From: Phormidium tenue FACHB-1050
GTDB taxonomy: Bacteria; Cyanobacteriota; Cyanobacteriia; Pseudanabaenales; Pseudanabaenaceae
Length of the DNA stretch: 64,000 nt
NCBI RefSeq assembly: GCF_014696925.1
Contig: NZ_JACJQY010000028.1
Location: 1-64,000, forward strand
Direction: 5' to 3'
The translations under genes and the position numbers were made by a program. This document shows positions 24,239 through 34,311 of the stretch, one piece after another (position 1 is the first letter of the stretch; each line of letters opens with the position of its first letter). The notes beneath the pieces are model-generated. The model saw nothing but the letters and a program-made list of their open reading frames with translations. It did no database searches and was not told the DNA's origin.

Positions 24239-24478
24239 TTATTTCTTGCCGCCGCCTTGATTTTTGAGACGGTAGGTAATGCGTCCTTTAGTAAGGTCAT
24301 AGGGCGTTAGCTCCACCTTAACGCGATCGCCTGGCAAAATCTTGATATAGTTCCGACGAATCTTACCCGAAATGTGAGCAAGTACATTAAAGCCATTATC
24401 GAGAGCAACCCGAAACATAGCGTTAGGAAGAGACTCAGTTACCGTCCCTTCCATTTCAATAGAATCTTCTTTTGACAA
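24239..24478 (-). CDS. infA: Translation initiation factor IF-1
   Basis: A 79-residue single OB-fold protein that binds the ribosomal A site during initiation. Typical sequence includes [40 protein letters not shown] and [16 protein letters not shown]. It is the last gene of the ribosomal operon here. In most cyanobacteria rpmJ, rpsM, rpsK, rpoA follow, but here a terminator and toxin-antitoxin genes follow instead. Confidence 0.95.
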   Translation of the reverse strand: MSKEDSIEMEGTVTESLPNAMFRVALDNGFNVLAHISGKIRRNYIKILPGDRVKVELTPYDLTKGRITYRLKNQGGGKK

Positions 24479-24591
24479 ACAAACTCTCCCAAATTTAGTA
24501 TTAGTTCTTTATGTATTTGTTGTGAGCGCAAAGCACTTGCAACAGAGGATAGATATTTGGTGAAGCATCACTTGATCAAATATCACCGTAT

Positions 24592-25149
24592 CTATGCAAA
24601 GAATTTTTTGATTGTCTCAGTTACTTCTGGCATCGACGGTGTGCCATCAATTTGAGTAACATGCTTTCCATAAAATTCTAGCAAAGGTCGAGTTTTGGCA
24701 TTGTACTCTTCCAATCGATTTTTGATGACTTCCTCATTATCATCAGCACGTCCTTGGTCGATCGCCCTTGCTAACAAGCGATCGACTAAAAACTGATCTG
24801 GCACATCCAGATTTACCACTGCATCATAGGGTTGGTTAATCTCCGCTAATAGCGCATCAAGAGCCTCAGCTTGGGCTACTGTGCGCGGAAAGCCATCAAG
24901 AATCCAACCAACTTGAGTATCAGGCTGTCTCAAGCGTGACTCAATCACCTCAATTACAACCTCATCAGGCACAAGTCGCCCAGAATCACTAAAAGACTTA
25001 ACTTTCAGTCCTAGCTCAGTCCCTTGCTTAATTTCAGCACGAAAAATATCACCAGGTGCAATTTTGGGCACTTGCCAAGCTTCAGCCAAAATTTCGCCCT
25101 GCGTACCTTTACCTGCTCCAGGTGGCCCCATCAAAATCACTCTAGGCAT
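24592..25149 (-). CDS. adk: Adenylate kinase
   Basis: Converts AMP and ATP to two ADP. The 185-residue short form lacks the LID zinc finger domain. P-loop GPPGAGKGTQ (8-17), AMP-site PGDIFRAEI, LDGFPRTVAQAEAL, and LID residues near LEEYNAKTRPLLEFY are visible. It starts at the base where the secY stop ends, so it is translationally coupled to secY, as is common in cyanobacteria. Confidence 0.95.
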   Translation of the reverse strand: MPRVILMGPPGAGKGTQGEILAEAWQVPKIAPGDIFRAEIKQGTELGLKVKSFSDSGRLVPDEVVIEVIESRLRQPDTQVGWILDGFPRTVAQAEALDALLAEINQPYDAVVNLDVPDQFLVDRLLARAIDQGRADDNEEVIKNRLEEYNAKTRPLLEFYGKHVTQIDGTPSMPEVTETIKKFFA

Positions 25150-26489
25150 TACTGTTTCACCATGCCTTCATAACGTTGAGAAATCACATAGGTTTGAATT
25201 TGCTTCGAGGTTTCGATCGCCACACCAACCAAGATCAGTAAAGAAGTTGCACCAATGCCACTAAAGGTTGATACACCAGTAGCTTTTTCCAAAGCACTAG
25301 GAATAATCGCAATGCCGCACAAGAAAATTGAACCAAGCAAAGTCAATCGATTCAAAATACGGCTGATATAATCCGAAGTTGCCGTCCCTGGGCGCACGGT
25401 GGGAATACTGCTGCCCATCTTCTTGAGGTTCTGTGACAATTCCACAGGATTAAGAACTAAGGTCGAGTAAAAGAAGCTAAATCCTAGAATTAGCAACATA
25501 TACACAGGAATGTGACCAGCACCACTAGGAGAAATCCAAGTCGCGATCGCCACAAACACCTCATTATTAATGCTTTGGCTGAGATAGGCTGGCAAAATCA
25601 TCACCGATGAAGCAAAAATAATTGGCATCACACCGCCCTGATTTAAGCGTAATGGCAAGTAAGAAGCTTGCTCGCGATAAAGCTTGCGCCCCACTTGTCG
25701 GCGTGCCGAAATAATGGGAATCCGCCGCGTTCCTTCCTGCACAAACACAATGCCAATGATCATGACCAAGAAAATAAACAGCAGCAAGATTACGCCACCA
25801 ACCCGTGAGCTATCTTTTTGAGCTAGCGCGATCGTATCTCCCAAAGAAGATGGCAAATTGGCGACAATACTAATAAAAATCAGTAAAGATGCACCATTAC
25901 CAACGCCTTTCTCGGTAATCAGTTCACCAGCCCACATCACAAACATTGAGCCAGCAGCCAAAGCTACTGTTGTTTGAAAGATAAAGCTAGACATAATTAC
26001 GCGACCGTCACCAACTGTGATCCAGTTAGATGTAGCTTCAGAAAGTACGCCAGAGTTCTGCACCCAAACCCCAAGTCCCCAACTTTGGATCACACCCCAC
26101 ACAAAAGCGACATAGCGCGTGTATTGGGAAATCTTTCTGCGTCCAGCTTCACCTTCATTTTTTTGAAGATTTTCTAAACTTGGGAGCGCCGAAGTCATCA
26201 ATTGCATGATGATCGAGGCATTGATAAATGGCAGAATCCCAAGGGCAAAAATACCGAGCAGTGACAAGCCACCACCAGAAAAAATATCCAAGAAATTAAC
26301 TACCGCATTATTTCTGACAATTTCTGTAAAGCGGAGACGATCAACCCCTGGTAATGGCAAATAGATGCCAAGTCTAACTAATATCAAAACACCAACAGTA
26401 ACTAACAAACGACCTCTTAGCCCTGCGGCTTGAGCCATTTGCATAAAAGTTTCTTGTGCTGTCGGGTTCTTTCCTTTACTGACAACCAT
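25149..26489 (-). CDS. secY: Preprotein translocase subunit SecY
   Basis: Channel-forming subunit of the Sec translocase in plasma and thylakoid membranes. The 446-residue protein has ten predicted membrane spans. Family motifs include FSGGGLSLLGIFALGILPFINASI, GVGNGASLLIF (TM5 region), MPIIFASS and the cytoplasmic loop with RRIPI. Its stop overlaps the adk start. It is separated from rplO by a 173-bp gap that contains a strong palindrome. Confidence 0.95.
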   Translation of the reverse strand: MVVSKGKNPTAQETFMQMAQAAGLRGRLLVTVGVLILVRLGIYLPLPGVDRLRFTEIVRNNAVVNFLDIFSGGGLSLLGIFALGILPFINASIIMQLMTSALPSLENLQKNEGEAGRRKISQYTRYVAFVWGVIQSWGLGVWVQNSGVLSEATSNWITVGDGRVIMSSFIFQTTVALAAGSMFVMWAGELITEKGVGNGASLLIFISIVANLPSSLGDTIALAQKDSSRVGGVILLLFIFLVMIIGIVFVQEGTRRIPIISARRQVGRKLYREQASYLPLRLNQGGVMPIIFASSVMILPAYLSQSINNEVFVAIATWISPSGAGHIPVYMLLILGFSFFYSTLVLNPVELSQNLKKMGSSIPTVRPGTATSDYISRILNRLTLLGSIFLCGIAIIPSALEKATGVSTFSGIGATSLLILVGVAIETSKQIQTYVISQRYEGMVKQ

Positions 26490-26608
26490 AACTACACTTA
26501 CCTCAAGCTATTGATTGGGTTAGGCAGCGATCGCCTAACCTAAGATATTTAAATATTGTAAAGCGATGTCGAGTCACAAGGGGCTGAAGCCCATTGTCCA
26601 AAAACAAC

Positions 26609-26659
26609 AAAAGAGAATATGTGGCGAAACGCTTAGCGCTCCGCCACATATTCTCTTTT
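26609..26659 (-). repeat. Intra-operon hairpin between rplO and secY
   Basis: 18-bp perfect arms (AAAAGAGAATATGTGGCG and its complement) enclose a loop that can itself pair (GCGTTTC/GAGCGC region). It begins 3 bp past the rplO stop. On the minus strand it is followed by TTGTTGTTTT. It may partly terminate and so set the secY-adk-infA level. Confidence 0.7.
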
Positions 26660-26662
26660 TGA

Positions 26663-27106
26663 CTAGGCAACTTCTACAGTGCCGCCAGCAGCTTCGATTT
26701 TAGCCTTGGCAGATGTGGTAATCGAATGAGCGCGAACTGTAAGCGCTACACTCACATCACCTCTACCCAATACGCGCAATACACCATCATTTTGAGTAAT
26801 AATGCCTGCATCCATTAAGGATTCAAGGGTTACTACCGTACCTTTAGGTAATTCGCTTAATTGATCAAGATTAACAATTGTGAAATGTTTAGGATTAACA
26901 ATTGTGAAATGCTTAAGTTTGGGTACTCGTCTGTAAAGGGGGATTTGACCACCTTCAAAACCAGGTCTGGTGGGGCGACCTGAACGAGATTTTTGACCAC
27001 GCATACCGAAACCACCGCTAGCACCTTGCCCTGCGGCAATACCACGTCCTAAACGACGTTTGCGATGCTGTGAGCCTTCTTGAGGCTGAAGATCGTCAAT
27101 TCTCAT
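26663..27106 (-). CDS. rplO: 50S ribosomal protein L15
   Basis: A 147-residue large-subunit protein. The glycine/arginine-rich N-terminus ([20 protein letters not shown], then [10 protein letters not shown]) binds 23S rRNA. The fold then continues through [16 protein letters not shown]. The near-duplicate [14 protein letters not shown] occupies the place where L15 proteins normally have two similar strands. It is part of the minus-strand ribosomal operon. Confidence 0.95.
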   Translation of the reverse strand: MRIDDLQPQEGSQHRKRRLGRGIAAGQGASGGFGMRGQKSRSGRPTRPGFEGGQIPLYRRVPKLKHFTIVNPKHFTIVNLDQLSELPKGTVVTLESLMDAGIITQNDGVLRVLGRGDVSVALTVRAHSITTSAKAKIEAAGGTVEVA

Positions 27107-27128
27107 AGTTTTTCCTTTTCACTTTTGA

Positions 27129-27155
27129 CAATAACGGCGCTTAGCACCGTTATTG
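27129..27155. repeat. Palindrome between rpsE and rplO
   Basis: CAATAACGGCGC-TTA-GCACCGTTATTG has an 11- or 12-bp stem with one mispair, 3 bp after the rpsE stop. It may modulate readthrough into rplO. Confidence 0.6.
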
Positions 27156-27157
27156 CA

Positions 27158-27772
27158 TTAATTAAATAACTGTTCAAGGGTAATACCACGCGCTCTGGCA
27201 ACTTCACCAAAGGTACGCAGGGTTGAAAGTGCGTTAATTGCGGCTCGAGCATTGTTGAGAGGGCTGCTAGAACCGAGTTGCTTAGCCAAAATGTTTTTGA
27301 CTCCAGCTAGTTCTAGTACAGTTCTGACAGCGCCACCAGCGATTACCCCAGTACCTGGAGATGCAGGACGAATCATCACTTTAGCGCCACCGCCAATTCC
27401 GTTAGTTGGATGAGGGATGGAATTGCTCTTGGTCAAAGGTACGTCGATCGCGTGCTTTCTAGCATCGGCAACACCTTTCTTGACGGCGTTAATAACATCA
27501 GCAGCTTTGCCAACACCAACACCGACTTGACCCTTCTCATTACCGACGACCACGATCGCACGGAAGCTGAGTTTTTTACCGCCCTTGACAACCTTAGTGA
27601 CTCGACGGATTTGGACTACCCGTTCTTGCCATTCAGATTCTTTCTCGGTACGAGCGCGATCACTCTTTTTACTATCGCGCTTACCTTTGCGTTTTTCATC
27701 GCGGTTATCGCCACTGTCGCCGCTGCCACTGTCGCGACCACCACCTGGTCTTGATTCTCTATTCTTAGCCAT
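27158..27772 (-). CDS. rpsE: 30S ribosomal protein S5
   Basis: A 204-residue small-subunit protein involved in decoding fidelity. The first ~45 residues are a low-complexity charged extension ([21 protein letters not shown]), longer than in E. coli and common in cyanobacteria. The S5 dsRNA-binding domain starts at [19 protein letters not shown]. The C-terminal domain contains [20 protein letters not shown]. It is located between rplR and rplO. rpmD (L30), which follows rpsE in many bacteria, is absent, as in other cyanobacteria. Confidence 0.95.
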   Translation of the reverse strand: MAKNRESRPGGGRDSGSGDSGDNRDEKRKGKRDSKKSDRARTEKESEWQERVVQIRRVTKVVKGGKKLSFRAIVVVGNEKGQVGVGVGKAADVINAVKKGVADARKHAIDVPLTKSNSIPHPTNGIGGGAKVMIRPASPGTGVIAGGAVRTVLELAGVKNILAKQLGSSSPLNNARAAINALSTLRTFGEVARARGITLEQLFN

Positions 27773-27807
27773 ATTTATTTCTATCTACTGATTCACTGCT
27801 GGATGAT

Positions 27808-28173
27808 TTAGAAATCGAGACCTGCTTCGCGAGCAGCTTCAGCGAGAGCTTGGACTCTTCCATGATAGAGGTTGCCACCACGGTCGAATACAACCTTGGT
27901 AATTCCCTGTGCGATCGCTCTTTCAGCAATCAACGCACCAACCTTAGCCGAAGCTTCAGAATTGGCTGTAGTGCTGAGGCTCTCACGAACATCTGATTCG
28001 AGGGTTGAAGCAGCAACGAGAGTATGTTGAGCCACATCATCAATTACCTGCGCCACAATATGATTGTTAGAGCGATAAATTGCAAGGCGAGGACGTTCGG
28101 GTGTACCTGTCATCCCCTTACGAATTCGCTTATGGCGGCTTATGGTTGCTTGTCTACGACTATTAGCACTCAT
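27808..28173 (-). CDS. rplR: 50S ribosomal protein L18
   Basis: A 121-residue 5S rRNA-binding protein of the central protuberance. The basic N-terminus ([31 protein letters not shown]) and the C-terminal [29 protein letters not shown] are standard. It lies between rplF and rpsE in the operon. Confidence 0.95.
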   Translation of the reverse strand: MSANSRRQATISRHKRIRKGMTGTPERPRLAIYRSNNHIVAQVIDDVAQHTLVAASTLESDVRESLSTTANSEASAKVGALIAERAIAQGITKVVFDRGGNLYHGRVQALAEAAREAGLDF

Positions 28174-28239
28174 GTTTTTTATATATGAAAATTACAAAAA
28201 TTAAGAAGATTAAATAAAGAAGCTAGAAAAAGCTTAGCT

Positions 28240-28803
28240 TTACTTCTTACCAGTCTTACCAGCCTTACGTCTGACGAATTCGCCAAAGTAACGAATACCC
28301 TTGCCTTTGTATACTTCAGGAGGACGTACAGCACGAATTTTGGCTGCTAAGTTACCAACGATTTCTTTGTCAATACCTTCTACAACAATAAATGTGCCTT
28401 GAGGTACTTTCTTGCCAGAGGCATCTTCAACTGCGAGGGAAACTCCTGTAGGAGGAATAATATCAACAGTGTGGCTGTAGCCAACGGTCAGAACAATATT
28501 GCTGCCGTTCAAGTTAGCCCGATAACCAACACCTTGAATTTCCAACTTACGCTGAAAGCCAGTGGACACACCTTCGACCATGTTGGCAACGAGGGTGCGG
28601 AAAAGTCCGTGCTGTTGCCTTGCAGGACGAGATTCATTGGCACGATTAACAACTAAGTTGTTTTCTTCTTGCAGAACTTCCACAGTGGGTGGCAACACCC
28701 GTTTAAGTTCTCCTTTAGGTCCTTTGACGGTTACCTCTTGCCCAACGATCGAGACCGCAACTTTAGGGGGAAGAGGAATGGGACGTTTTCCAATACGAGA
28801 CAT
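28240..28803 (-). CDS. rplF: 50S ribosomal protein L6
   Basis: A 187-residue protein with the duplicated L6 fold. MSRIGKRPIPLPPKV marks the start. The C-terminal signature is PPEVYKGKGIRYFGEFVRRKAGK. It binds near the GTPase-associated centre of 23S rRNA. It lies between rpsH and rplR. Confidence 0.95.
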   Translation of the reverse strand: MSRIGKRPIPLPPKVAVSIVGQEVTVKGPKGELKRVLPPTVEVLQEENNLVVNRANESRPARQQHGLFRTLVANMVEGVSTGFQRKLEIQGVGYRANLNGSNIVLTVGYSHTVDIIPPTGVSLAVEDASGKKVPQGTFIVVEGIDKEIVGNLAAKIRAVRPPEVYKGKGIRYFGEFVRRKAGKTGKK

Positions 28804-28875
28804 GTCTGTTTTCCGTTGCTTGTAATGTTATGTGCTGAGTTAACAGCCTGAATTACCAGATCTTGAGGATCTGAA

Positions 28876-29277
28876 TTACCAGATATAGCAAAGGACTTCA
28901 CCGCCGACACCCTGTTTACGGGCTTCGCGATCGGTCATGATCCCTTTAGAGGTGGAGATGATCGCAATGCCGATCCCACCTAATACACGGGGTAATTCTT
29001 TGGAGTTCGAGTAAACCCGTAAACCAGGTTTGCTAACGCGCTTGAGGCGCTTAATAATCGATTGACGATTTTTGCCTTCATACTTGAGGGCGACGACCAA
29101 AGCGCGGTCGATACTTTCGCCTGTTTCTTCAAAATCTGCGATAAAACCTTCTTGTTTCATCACTCGGGCTATGCTCAACGTCATTCTTGTAGCAGGAATG
29201 GAAGTTGTCTGGTGCTTTGCAAGTGTTGCATTGCGAATGCGGGTAAGCATGTCCGAGATGGTGTCGTTGGTAGCCAT
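28876..29277 (-). CDS. rpsH: 30S ribosomal protein S8
   Basis: A 133-residue 16S rRNA-binding protein. The N-terminus is [14 protein letters not shown]. The C-terminal signature [31 protein letters not shown] is complete. It follows rplE directly. The rpsN gene (S14), found between rplE and rpsH in many bacteria, is absent here. A 13-bp direct repeat (TGAATTACCAGAT) lies just after the stop. Confidence 0.95.
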   Translation of the reverse strand: MATNDTISDMLTRIRNATLAKHQTTSIPATRMTLSIARVMKQEGFIADFEETGESIDRALVVALKYEGKNRQSIIKRLKRVSKPGLRVYSNSKELPRVLGGIGIAIISTSKGIMTDREARKQGVGGEVLCYIW

Positions 29278-29300
29278 CCTTATCTCCTAATTCGATCTAC

Positions 29301-29846
29301 TTATGATTCTCTAAAGGGCATACCAACTGCTTTCAGGAGCGCACGTCCTTCTTCGTCCGTGTTGGCAGTGGTAATGATGGAAATATCAAGCCCCCGAATT
29401 TGCTCAATACTGTCGTAGCTGATTTCGGGGAAGATAAGTTGCTCGCGAACACCGAGGGTATAGTTACCACGTCCATCAAAGCTCTTGGGGCTAACACCGC
29501 GAAAGTCACGGATGCGAGGCAAGGAGAAGTTGATTAGACGATCCAAGAAGTTATTCATCTTGTCGCGGCGGAGGGTGACCATCATGCCGACGGGCATTCC
29601 TTGACGCAATTTGAAACCAGCGATCGCTTTTTTAGCTCTAGTTACCACGGGCTTTTGACCAGCGATCGTGGCAATTTCGGTTAAAGACGCTTCTAGGGAT
29701 TTTGCATTTTGTGCAGCTTCACCTAGACCACGGTTGATCACAACTTTCTCAAATCTGGGAACTTGATGGATGTTGGTGTACTTGAACTGCTCCATTAATT
29801 TAGGAACAGCTTGTTTGGCATAGACTTCGGCAAACGGTGTCAGCAT
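29301..29846 (-). CDS. rplE: 50S ribosomal protein L5
   Basis: A 181-residue 5S rRNA-binding protein of the central protuberance. Standard stretches are [39 protein letters not shown] and [17 protein letters not shown]. It lies between rplX and rpsH. Confidence 0.95.
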   Translation of the reverse strand: MLTPFAEVYAKQAVPKLMEQFKYTNIHQVPRFEKVVINRGLGEAAQNAKSLEASLTEIATIAGQKPVVTRAKKAIAGFKLRQGMPVGMMVTLRRDKMNNFLDRLINFSLPRIRDFRGVSPKSFDGRGNYTLGVREQLIFPEISYDSIEQIRGLDISIITTANTDEEGRALLKAVGMPFRES

Positions 29847-29894
29847 TTTATCTTCCTCGATGATTTTTCCTGGGCTTGGTCAGGTTGTGTAGAA

Positions 29895-30278
29895 TTATTT
29901 CTTTTCAGTCTTAACGGAATCAACGATTTCGCCAGTCTTTTTCAACATTCTTACTTTCTTGCCATCATCCGTAAAGGTGAAGCAAGAACGACTAGCGGTC
30001 TTTTCCTTTTCGGAATATAACAACACTTTAGAACTGTGGATCGGGAACTCGCGAGTGATGATTTGTCCAGACTCGCCATCAGCTTGAGGCTTGACATGCT
30101 TAGTCTTAACATTCACACCTTCAACGATGATGGTGCTGTCTTTAGGGAAAACCTGTAACACCTTTGCTACAGTCCCTTTAGAGCTTCCTGAAATTACTTG
30201 AACCACATCATCTTTTTTGACATGAATCTTAAAAGACTTGCGGTTGCCGCGATAGGCAGGTTTTGACTTGAATGACAT
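29895..30278 (-). CDS. rplX: 50S ribosomal protein L24
   Basis: A 127-residue protein that initiates 50S assembly. The KOW motif is in [31 protein letters not shown] and [13 protein letters not shown] follow. The N-terminal ~17 residues are an extension relative to E. coli L24. Its ATG abuts the end of rplN (30278). Confidence 0.94.
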   Translation of the reverse strand: MSFKSKPAYRGNRKSFKIHVKKDDVVQVISGSSKGTVAKVLQVFPKDSTIIVEGVNVKTKHVKPQADGESGQIITREFPIHSSKVLLYSEKEKTASRSCFTFTDDGKKVRMLKKTGEIVDSVKTEKK

Positions 30279-30646
30279 TACAGTACCTCTGGCGCTAGGG
30301 AGATAATTTTAGTGAAATTTTTATCCCGCAACTCACGCGCAACTGGACCAAATACGCGGGTTCCTTTGGGGTTGCCGTCTTGGTTAATGATTACAGCGGC
30401 ATTGTCGTCAAAGCGAATTCTCATGCCGCTTTCACGGTTGATGGATGCTTTAGTACGAACAATCACGGCGCGGACAACATCAGATTTTTTGACTGGCATA
30501 TTGGGAGCAGCGTCTTTGACAGTAGCGATGATGACATCACCAACTCCGCCAAAGGCGCGATTACCACCAGCTAGGACGCGAATACATAGCAGCTTCTTAG
30601 CCCCGCTATTATCCGCAACGTTTAGATAAGACTCTTGTTGAATCAT
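30278..30646 (-). CDS. rplN: 50S ribosomal protein L14
   Basis: A 122-residue protein at the subunit interface. [19 protein letters not shown] and the C-terminal [25 protein letters not shown] are diagnostic. It overlaps rplX by one base. Confidence 0.96.
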   Translation of the reverse strand: MIQQESYLNVADNSGAKKLLCIRVLAGGNRAFGGVGDVIIATVKDAAPNMPVKKSDVVRAVIVRTKASINRESGMRIRFDDNAAVIINQDGNPKGTRVFGPVARELRDKNFTKIISLAPEVL

Positions 30647-30649
30647 GAC

Positions 30650-30901
30650 TTATGCTTCCGAGCTAGATGAGAGAATCTCTACAACTTCCCATCGCTTTGT
30701 ACGGCTGAGGGGACGGGTTTCCCGAATTTTGACGCGATCGCCTTCACGGGTTTTATCTTCTTCATCGTGGGCTTTAAACTTGGTAGTTTTGACCACGATT
30801 TTTCCATATTTGGGATGAGAGGTACGATTTTCAACCGCAACCACCACCGTTTTTTGCATTTTGTCGCTGACGACAACGCCAACTTTTTCTTTAACTGCCA
30901 T
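30650..30901 (-). CDS. rpsQ: 30S ribosomal protein S17
   Basis: An 83-residue OB-fold 16S rRNA-binding protein. [17 protein letters not shown] and [20 protein letters not shown] are diagnostic. It lies between rpmC and rplN with a 3-bp gap to rplN. Confidence 0.95.
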   Translation of the reverse strand: MAVKEKVGVVVSDKMQKTVVVAVENRTSHPKYGKIVVKTTKFKAHDEEDKTREGDRVKIRETRPLSRTKRWEVVEILSSSSEA

Positions 30902-30934
30902 TGCTAAAATTCCTATGTTTTGTAAATAGCTTTC

Positions 30935-31138
30935 TTAAGCTCTGGACTGACGTTCGCGTTCGACGGTCATCAGTTGAGACAAACGATGCTTAGCATGTTG
31001 GAACTGATGTGGCTGGACAGGTTGTCTAGTAGCCTGCTTGAAGCGCAGATCAAATAGCTCTTTCTTGACGGTCAAGATCTGAGCTTGCAACTCATCATCA
31101 GATAGCTCTCTAGTTTCTTGGACTTTTGGGAGTGCCAT
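30935..31138 (-). CDS. rpmC: 50S ribosomal protein L29
   Basis: A 67-residue two-helix protein near the exit tunnel. The start at [12 protein letters not shown] (31138) is preferred over an upstream one that would overlap rplP and add 20 unusual residues. Signatures are [21 protein letters not shown] and [13 protein letters not shown]. Confidence 0.93.
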   Translation of the reverse strand: MALPKVQETRELSDDELQAQILTVKKELFDLRFKQATRQPVQPHQFQHAKHRLSQLMTVERERQSRA

Positions 31139-31142
31139 ATCT

Positions 31143-31556
31143 TTACTCCTTCTCACGGATAACAAATCTGGTTTTGATCGGCATTTTGGCTGCGGCAAGA
31201 CGAATAGCTTCTCTTGCAGTTTCTTCGGCTACGCCAGCAACTTCAAACATGATGCGACCGGGCTTGACCACTGATACCCAAAACTCGGGAGCACCTTTAC
31301 CAGAACCCATACGGGTTTCAGCAGGACGCATTGTTACGGGCTTGTCTGGGAAAATGCGAATCCAAATCTTGCCACCGCGACGGATGTAGCGGTTCATGGC
31401 ACGACGGGCAGCTTCGATTTGACGGGCGGTAATCCAAGAAGGTTCTAAAGCCTGCATGGCATAATCACCAAAGTTGATTTCAGTTCCTCTGGTAGCGGGA
31501 CCTGCCATCCGACCGCGTTGCTGCTTACGAAATTTTGTACGTTTAGGACTTAACAT
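31143..31556 (-). CDS. rplP: 50S ribosomal protein L16
   Basis: A 137-residue protein near the A site. [17 protein letters not shown], then [25 protein letters not shown], then [17 protein letters not shown] are all standard. It lies between rpsC and rpmC. Confidence 0.96.
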   Translation of the reverse strand: MLSPKRTKFRKQQRGRMAGPATRGTEINFGDYAMQALEPSWITARQIEAARRAMNRYIRRGGKIWIRIFPDKPVTMRPAETRMGSGKGAPEFWVSVVKPGRIMFEVAGVAEETAREAIRLAAAKMPIKTRFVIREKE

Positions 31557-31583
31557 GGTTCAAAACTTAAGGGTGACAGAAAT

Positions 31584-32330
31584 TTATCCTTCAGCGCTAG
31601 AACGATCCTCAAATTGAGGACGACGTTGCTGGCGACGACGGGGTTGAGCGGCTGGAGCAGGAGCTTCTTCGCCTTGAATGATTTCGCCTTTAAAGATCCA
31701 GACTTTGATGCCAATGACACCATAAATAGTTCTGGAAGTTTTGTAGCTGTAGTCGATGTCCGCTCGCAATGTATGCAAAGGAACACGACCTTCACGAACC
31801 CATTCAGTTCTCGCAATTTCAGCACCGTTAAGACGACCACTGATTTGCACCTTGATGCCTTCGATGCCTGCACGTTGCGCTCTTTGAATAGCTTGACGAA
31901 CAACACGACGGAAGGAAACACGACGTTCGATTTGCTGAGCGATGTATTCAGCGATGAGAGGCGCTTCCGCATCAACTCTGGTTACTTCGGTGACGTTAAT
32001 CCGAACTTGGCTAGTACCTGTCTTTTTCAGGGAACCGTCTTGTTCGAGATACTTGACTAGTCCGACGCGCAATTGCTCGATACCAGCGCCACCACGACCA
32101 ACAACAACTCCAGGACGAGCTGTGCGAATTTCGAGATCTACTTGATCAGCTTTGCGATCAATCAGGATTTCAGCGATACCAGCATTACTCAAAGTTTTTT
32201 CAATAAACTTACGGATTTTGCTGTCTTCTTCAGCCAAGACACCGTAGCGATTGACATCAGCGTACCAACGAGAAAGATGGGACTTGGTGATGCCGAGGCG
32301 TAACCCTGTTGGGTGAATCTTCTGACCCAT
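31584..32330 (-). CDS. rpsC: 30S ribosomal protein S3
   Basis: A 248-residue protein with an N-terminal KH domain ([14 protein letters not shown]) and C-terminal S3 domain ([35 protein letters not shown]). The start [14 protein letters not shown] at 32330 is chosen over a longer frame overlapping rplV. The last ~25 residues ([15 protein letters not shown]...) are a low-complexity extension. Confidence 0.94.
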   Translation of the reverse strand: MGQKIHPTGLRLGITKSHLSRWYADVNRYGVLAEEDSKIRKFIEKTLSNAGIAEILIDRKADQVDLEIRTARPGVVVGRGGAGIEQLRVGLVKYLEQDGSLKKTGTSQVRINVTEVTRVDAEAPLIAEYIAQQIERRVSFRRVVRQAIQRAQRAGIEGIKVQISGRLNGAEIARTEWVREGRVPLHTLRADIDYSYKTSRTIYGVIGIKVWIFKGEIIQGEEAPAPAAQPRRRQQRRPQFEDRSSAEG

Positions 32331-32332
32331 AC

Positions 32333-32689
32333 CTATTCTTCCTCCGATGGTTTGACGGTGATCGTAATGTGGCACGTTGGCTTACGGATTTGGTAAGCAC
32401 GACCTTGAGCGCGGGGACGGAAGCGCTTGAGGCTAGGTCCCATATCGGCGAAGGCTTGGTTAACTACTAAAGATGCGGGATCTAGTCCTGCGTTATGTTC
32501 AGCATTAGCTACAGCAGAACGCAATACTTTCGTAATTGGTTCGCAGGAGCGATAAGGCATGAACTCAAGAATCATCAATGCTTCGCGGTAGCTACGACCA
32601 CGGATTTGGTCTAGTACTCGACGCACCTTATGGGGTGACATCCGAATATATTTGGCTACGGCAGGGATTTCGTTTTGGGCGAGGATCAT
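32333..32689 (-). CDS. rplV: 50S ribosomal protein L22
   Basis: A 118-residue protein lining the exit tunnel. [21 protein letters not shown] is the N-terminal rRNA-binding part. [20 protein letters not shown] is the tunnel loop. It is 2 bp upstream of rpsC. Confidence 0.95.
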   Translation of the reverse strand: MILAQNEIPAVAKYIRMSPHKVRRVLDQIRGRSYREALMILEFMPYRSCEPITKVLRSAVANAEHNAGLDPASLVVNQAFADMGPSLKRFRPRAQGRAYQIRKPTCHITITVKPSEEE

Positions 32690-32707
32690 TTTTAACTACC
32701 TGTCTAC

Positions 32708-32986
32708 CTATCTCTTAGCCTTTTTGTCGCTCTTGGCATGGCCGCGGAAGGTGCGAGTAGGGGCAAACTCACCGAGTTTGTGTCCTACCATTTGCTCCGT
32801 GACATATACAGGAACGTGCTGTTTTCCGTTGTGACAAGCAATGGTATGCCCGATCATTTGAGGAAGAATGGTGGAAGCGCGTGACCATGTTTTGATAACT
32901 TGCTTTTCGCCTTTGGCGTTGAGCTTTTCAATTTTGGTCAATAAGTGATCGGCAACAAAGGGACCTTTTTTTAGCGATCGCGTCAT
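32708..32986 (-). CDS. rpsS: 30S ribosomal protein S19
   Basis: A 92-residue protein of the 30S head. [38 protein letters not shown] and [16 protein letters not shown] are diagnostic. The gap to rplB upstream has a small hairpin (33017-33044, arms GGCGACTG and CAGTCGC). Confidence 0.96.
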   Translation of the reverse strand: MTRSLKKGPFVADHLLTKIEKLNAKGEKQVIKTWSRASTILPQMIGHTIACHNGKQHVPVYVTEQMVGHKLGEFAPTRTFRGHAKSDKKAKR

Positions 32987-33050
32987 AATTTTTTATTCTC
33001 TAAATAAATCTTCGCGCTAGGCGACTGATTGGCAGTCGCTTAGCAAAAAA

Positions 33051-33917
33051 TTAGGCGTTACGTCCGCCCTTACCGCGCTTCGAGGACTTGCGACGGCGAC
33101 GAACAATAAGGGCATCACTGAGTTTACCCTTCTTGCGAGTCTTGTAACCCAAGGTTGGTTTACCCCAAGGCGTAACAGGACCACTGCGACCAATGGGGGC
33201 GCAACCTTCACCACCACCATGGGGGTGATCGACGGGGTTCATGACCATACCACGGACTTTAGGACGACGGTTCAACCAACGGCTGCGACCTGCTTTACCA
33301 AGACTGGTATTGCTGTGATCGAGGTTGCCAACTTGTCCGATGGTGGCGAAACAATCTTTGCGAATCAAACGAACTTCACTAGAAGGAAGCTTGAGGGTGA
33401 CGAAATCACCTTCCTTAGCTGCAATTTGAGCACCAGCACCAGCTGAGCGCACAATTTGCCCACCTTTACCAGGGACGAGTTCCACATTGTGAACAATCGT
33501 ACCAAGAGGGATGTTTACCAATGGCATTGCGTTACCGATTTCAAAAGGTACATTGCTTGTACCTGCTTGAATCTTGTTACCAACAGCGATTCCTTTGGGA
33601 GCAAGGATGTATCTCTTTTCGCCGTCTTCGTATTGCAACAGTGCAATACGAGAAGTGCGGTTGGGATCGTACTCGATCGCAATTACTTCGGCGATAATGT
33701 CGCGTTTATTGCGTTTGAAATCAATAATCCGATAGAGTCTCTTATGACCACCACCGCGTCTGCGGCTGGTGATAACACCACGGTTATTGCGTCCTCTTTT
33801 ACGATGGACGTGGCTTGTTAAAGACTTTTCGGGTTCTGATTTAGTGATTTCCGAGAAGTCCGAGACAACAGTTTGTCTGGTACTTGCGGTATACGGTTTA
33901 TATGCACGAACGCCCAT
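33051..33917 (-). CDS. rplB: 50S ribosomal protein L2
   Basis: A 288-residue protein required for peptidyl transferase activity and subunit joining. The N-terminal RNA-binding part has [19 protein letters not shown]. The C-terminal signature is [17 protein letters not shown], with the functionally important histidine in HPHGGGEG. The C-terminal [12 protein letters not shown] is basic. Confidence 0.96.
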   Translation of the reverse strand: MGVRAYKPYTASTRQTVVSDFSEITKSEPEKSLTSHVHRKRGRNNRGVITSRRRGGGHKRLYRIIDFKRNKRDIIAEVIAIEYDPNRTSRIALLQYEDGEKRYILAPKGIAVGNKIQAGTSNVPFEIGNAMPLVNIPLGTIVHNVELVPGKGGQIVRSAGAGAQIAAKEGDFVTLKLPSSEVRLIRKDCFATIGQVGNLDHSNTSLGKAGRSRWLNRRPKVRGMVMNPVDHPHGGGEGCAPIGRSGPVTPWGKPTLGYKTRKKGKLSDALIVRRRRKSSKRGKGGRNA

Positions 33918-33968
33918 AATTGTCTGGTTTTGTTAAAGAACAGTTCTCTGGTTTTTTTAAGCTAGTGC

Positions 33969-34283
33969 TTATACATCGGGGAACAAATCAATTTTGCTGC
34001 CTTCGGCAAGGGTGACGATCGCTCTTTTGATTTGAGCGCGTTTGCCTGCAAACTTACCAATCCGACGCGCTTGCGCGGGTGGGTTATGGGTGTTCACTTT
34101 TTTGACCGTAACTGAGAAAAGGCTTTCGATAGCTGCCTTGATCTCAGGTTTAGTAGCATCATGAAAAACATCAAATGTGTATTTGTTGCTTTCAAGTTGT
34201 CGGGTTGCCTTTTCATTGAGCAGAGGGCGACGAATGATATCGGGCAAGCGACGGGGATCGAATTCGGTAGGGATCTTAGCCAT
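33969..34283 (-). CDS. rplW: 50S ribosomal protein L23
   Basis: A 104-residue protein at the tunnel exit where SRP and trigger factor dock. [21 protein letters not shown] and [19 protein letters not shown] are typical. It lies between rplD and rplB. Confidence 0.95.
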   Translation of the reverse strand: MAKIPTEFDPRRLPDIIRRPLLNEKATRQLESNKYTFDVFHDATKPEIKAAIESLFSVTVKKVNTHNPPAQARRIGKFAGKRAQIKRAIVTLAEGSKIDLFPDV

Positions 34284-34311
34284 GGTGTTTCTTTCTTCTA
34301 CTTAGATTCCG

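Noticed and set aside
26860-26930. Near-identical 24-bp tandem repeat within rplO (HFTIVN twice)
   Set aside because: L15 proteins normally have two similar strands here (for example FTNINRKEYAVVNV-like), so the protein repeat is not an insertion. Only the DNA similarity is high.
28876-29846. Missing rpsN (S14) and rpmD (L30) as a novel loss
   Set aside because: Absence of these genes from the cluster is normal in cyanobacteria, where rpsN is elsewhere and L30 is lacking.
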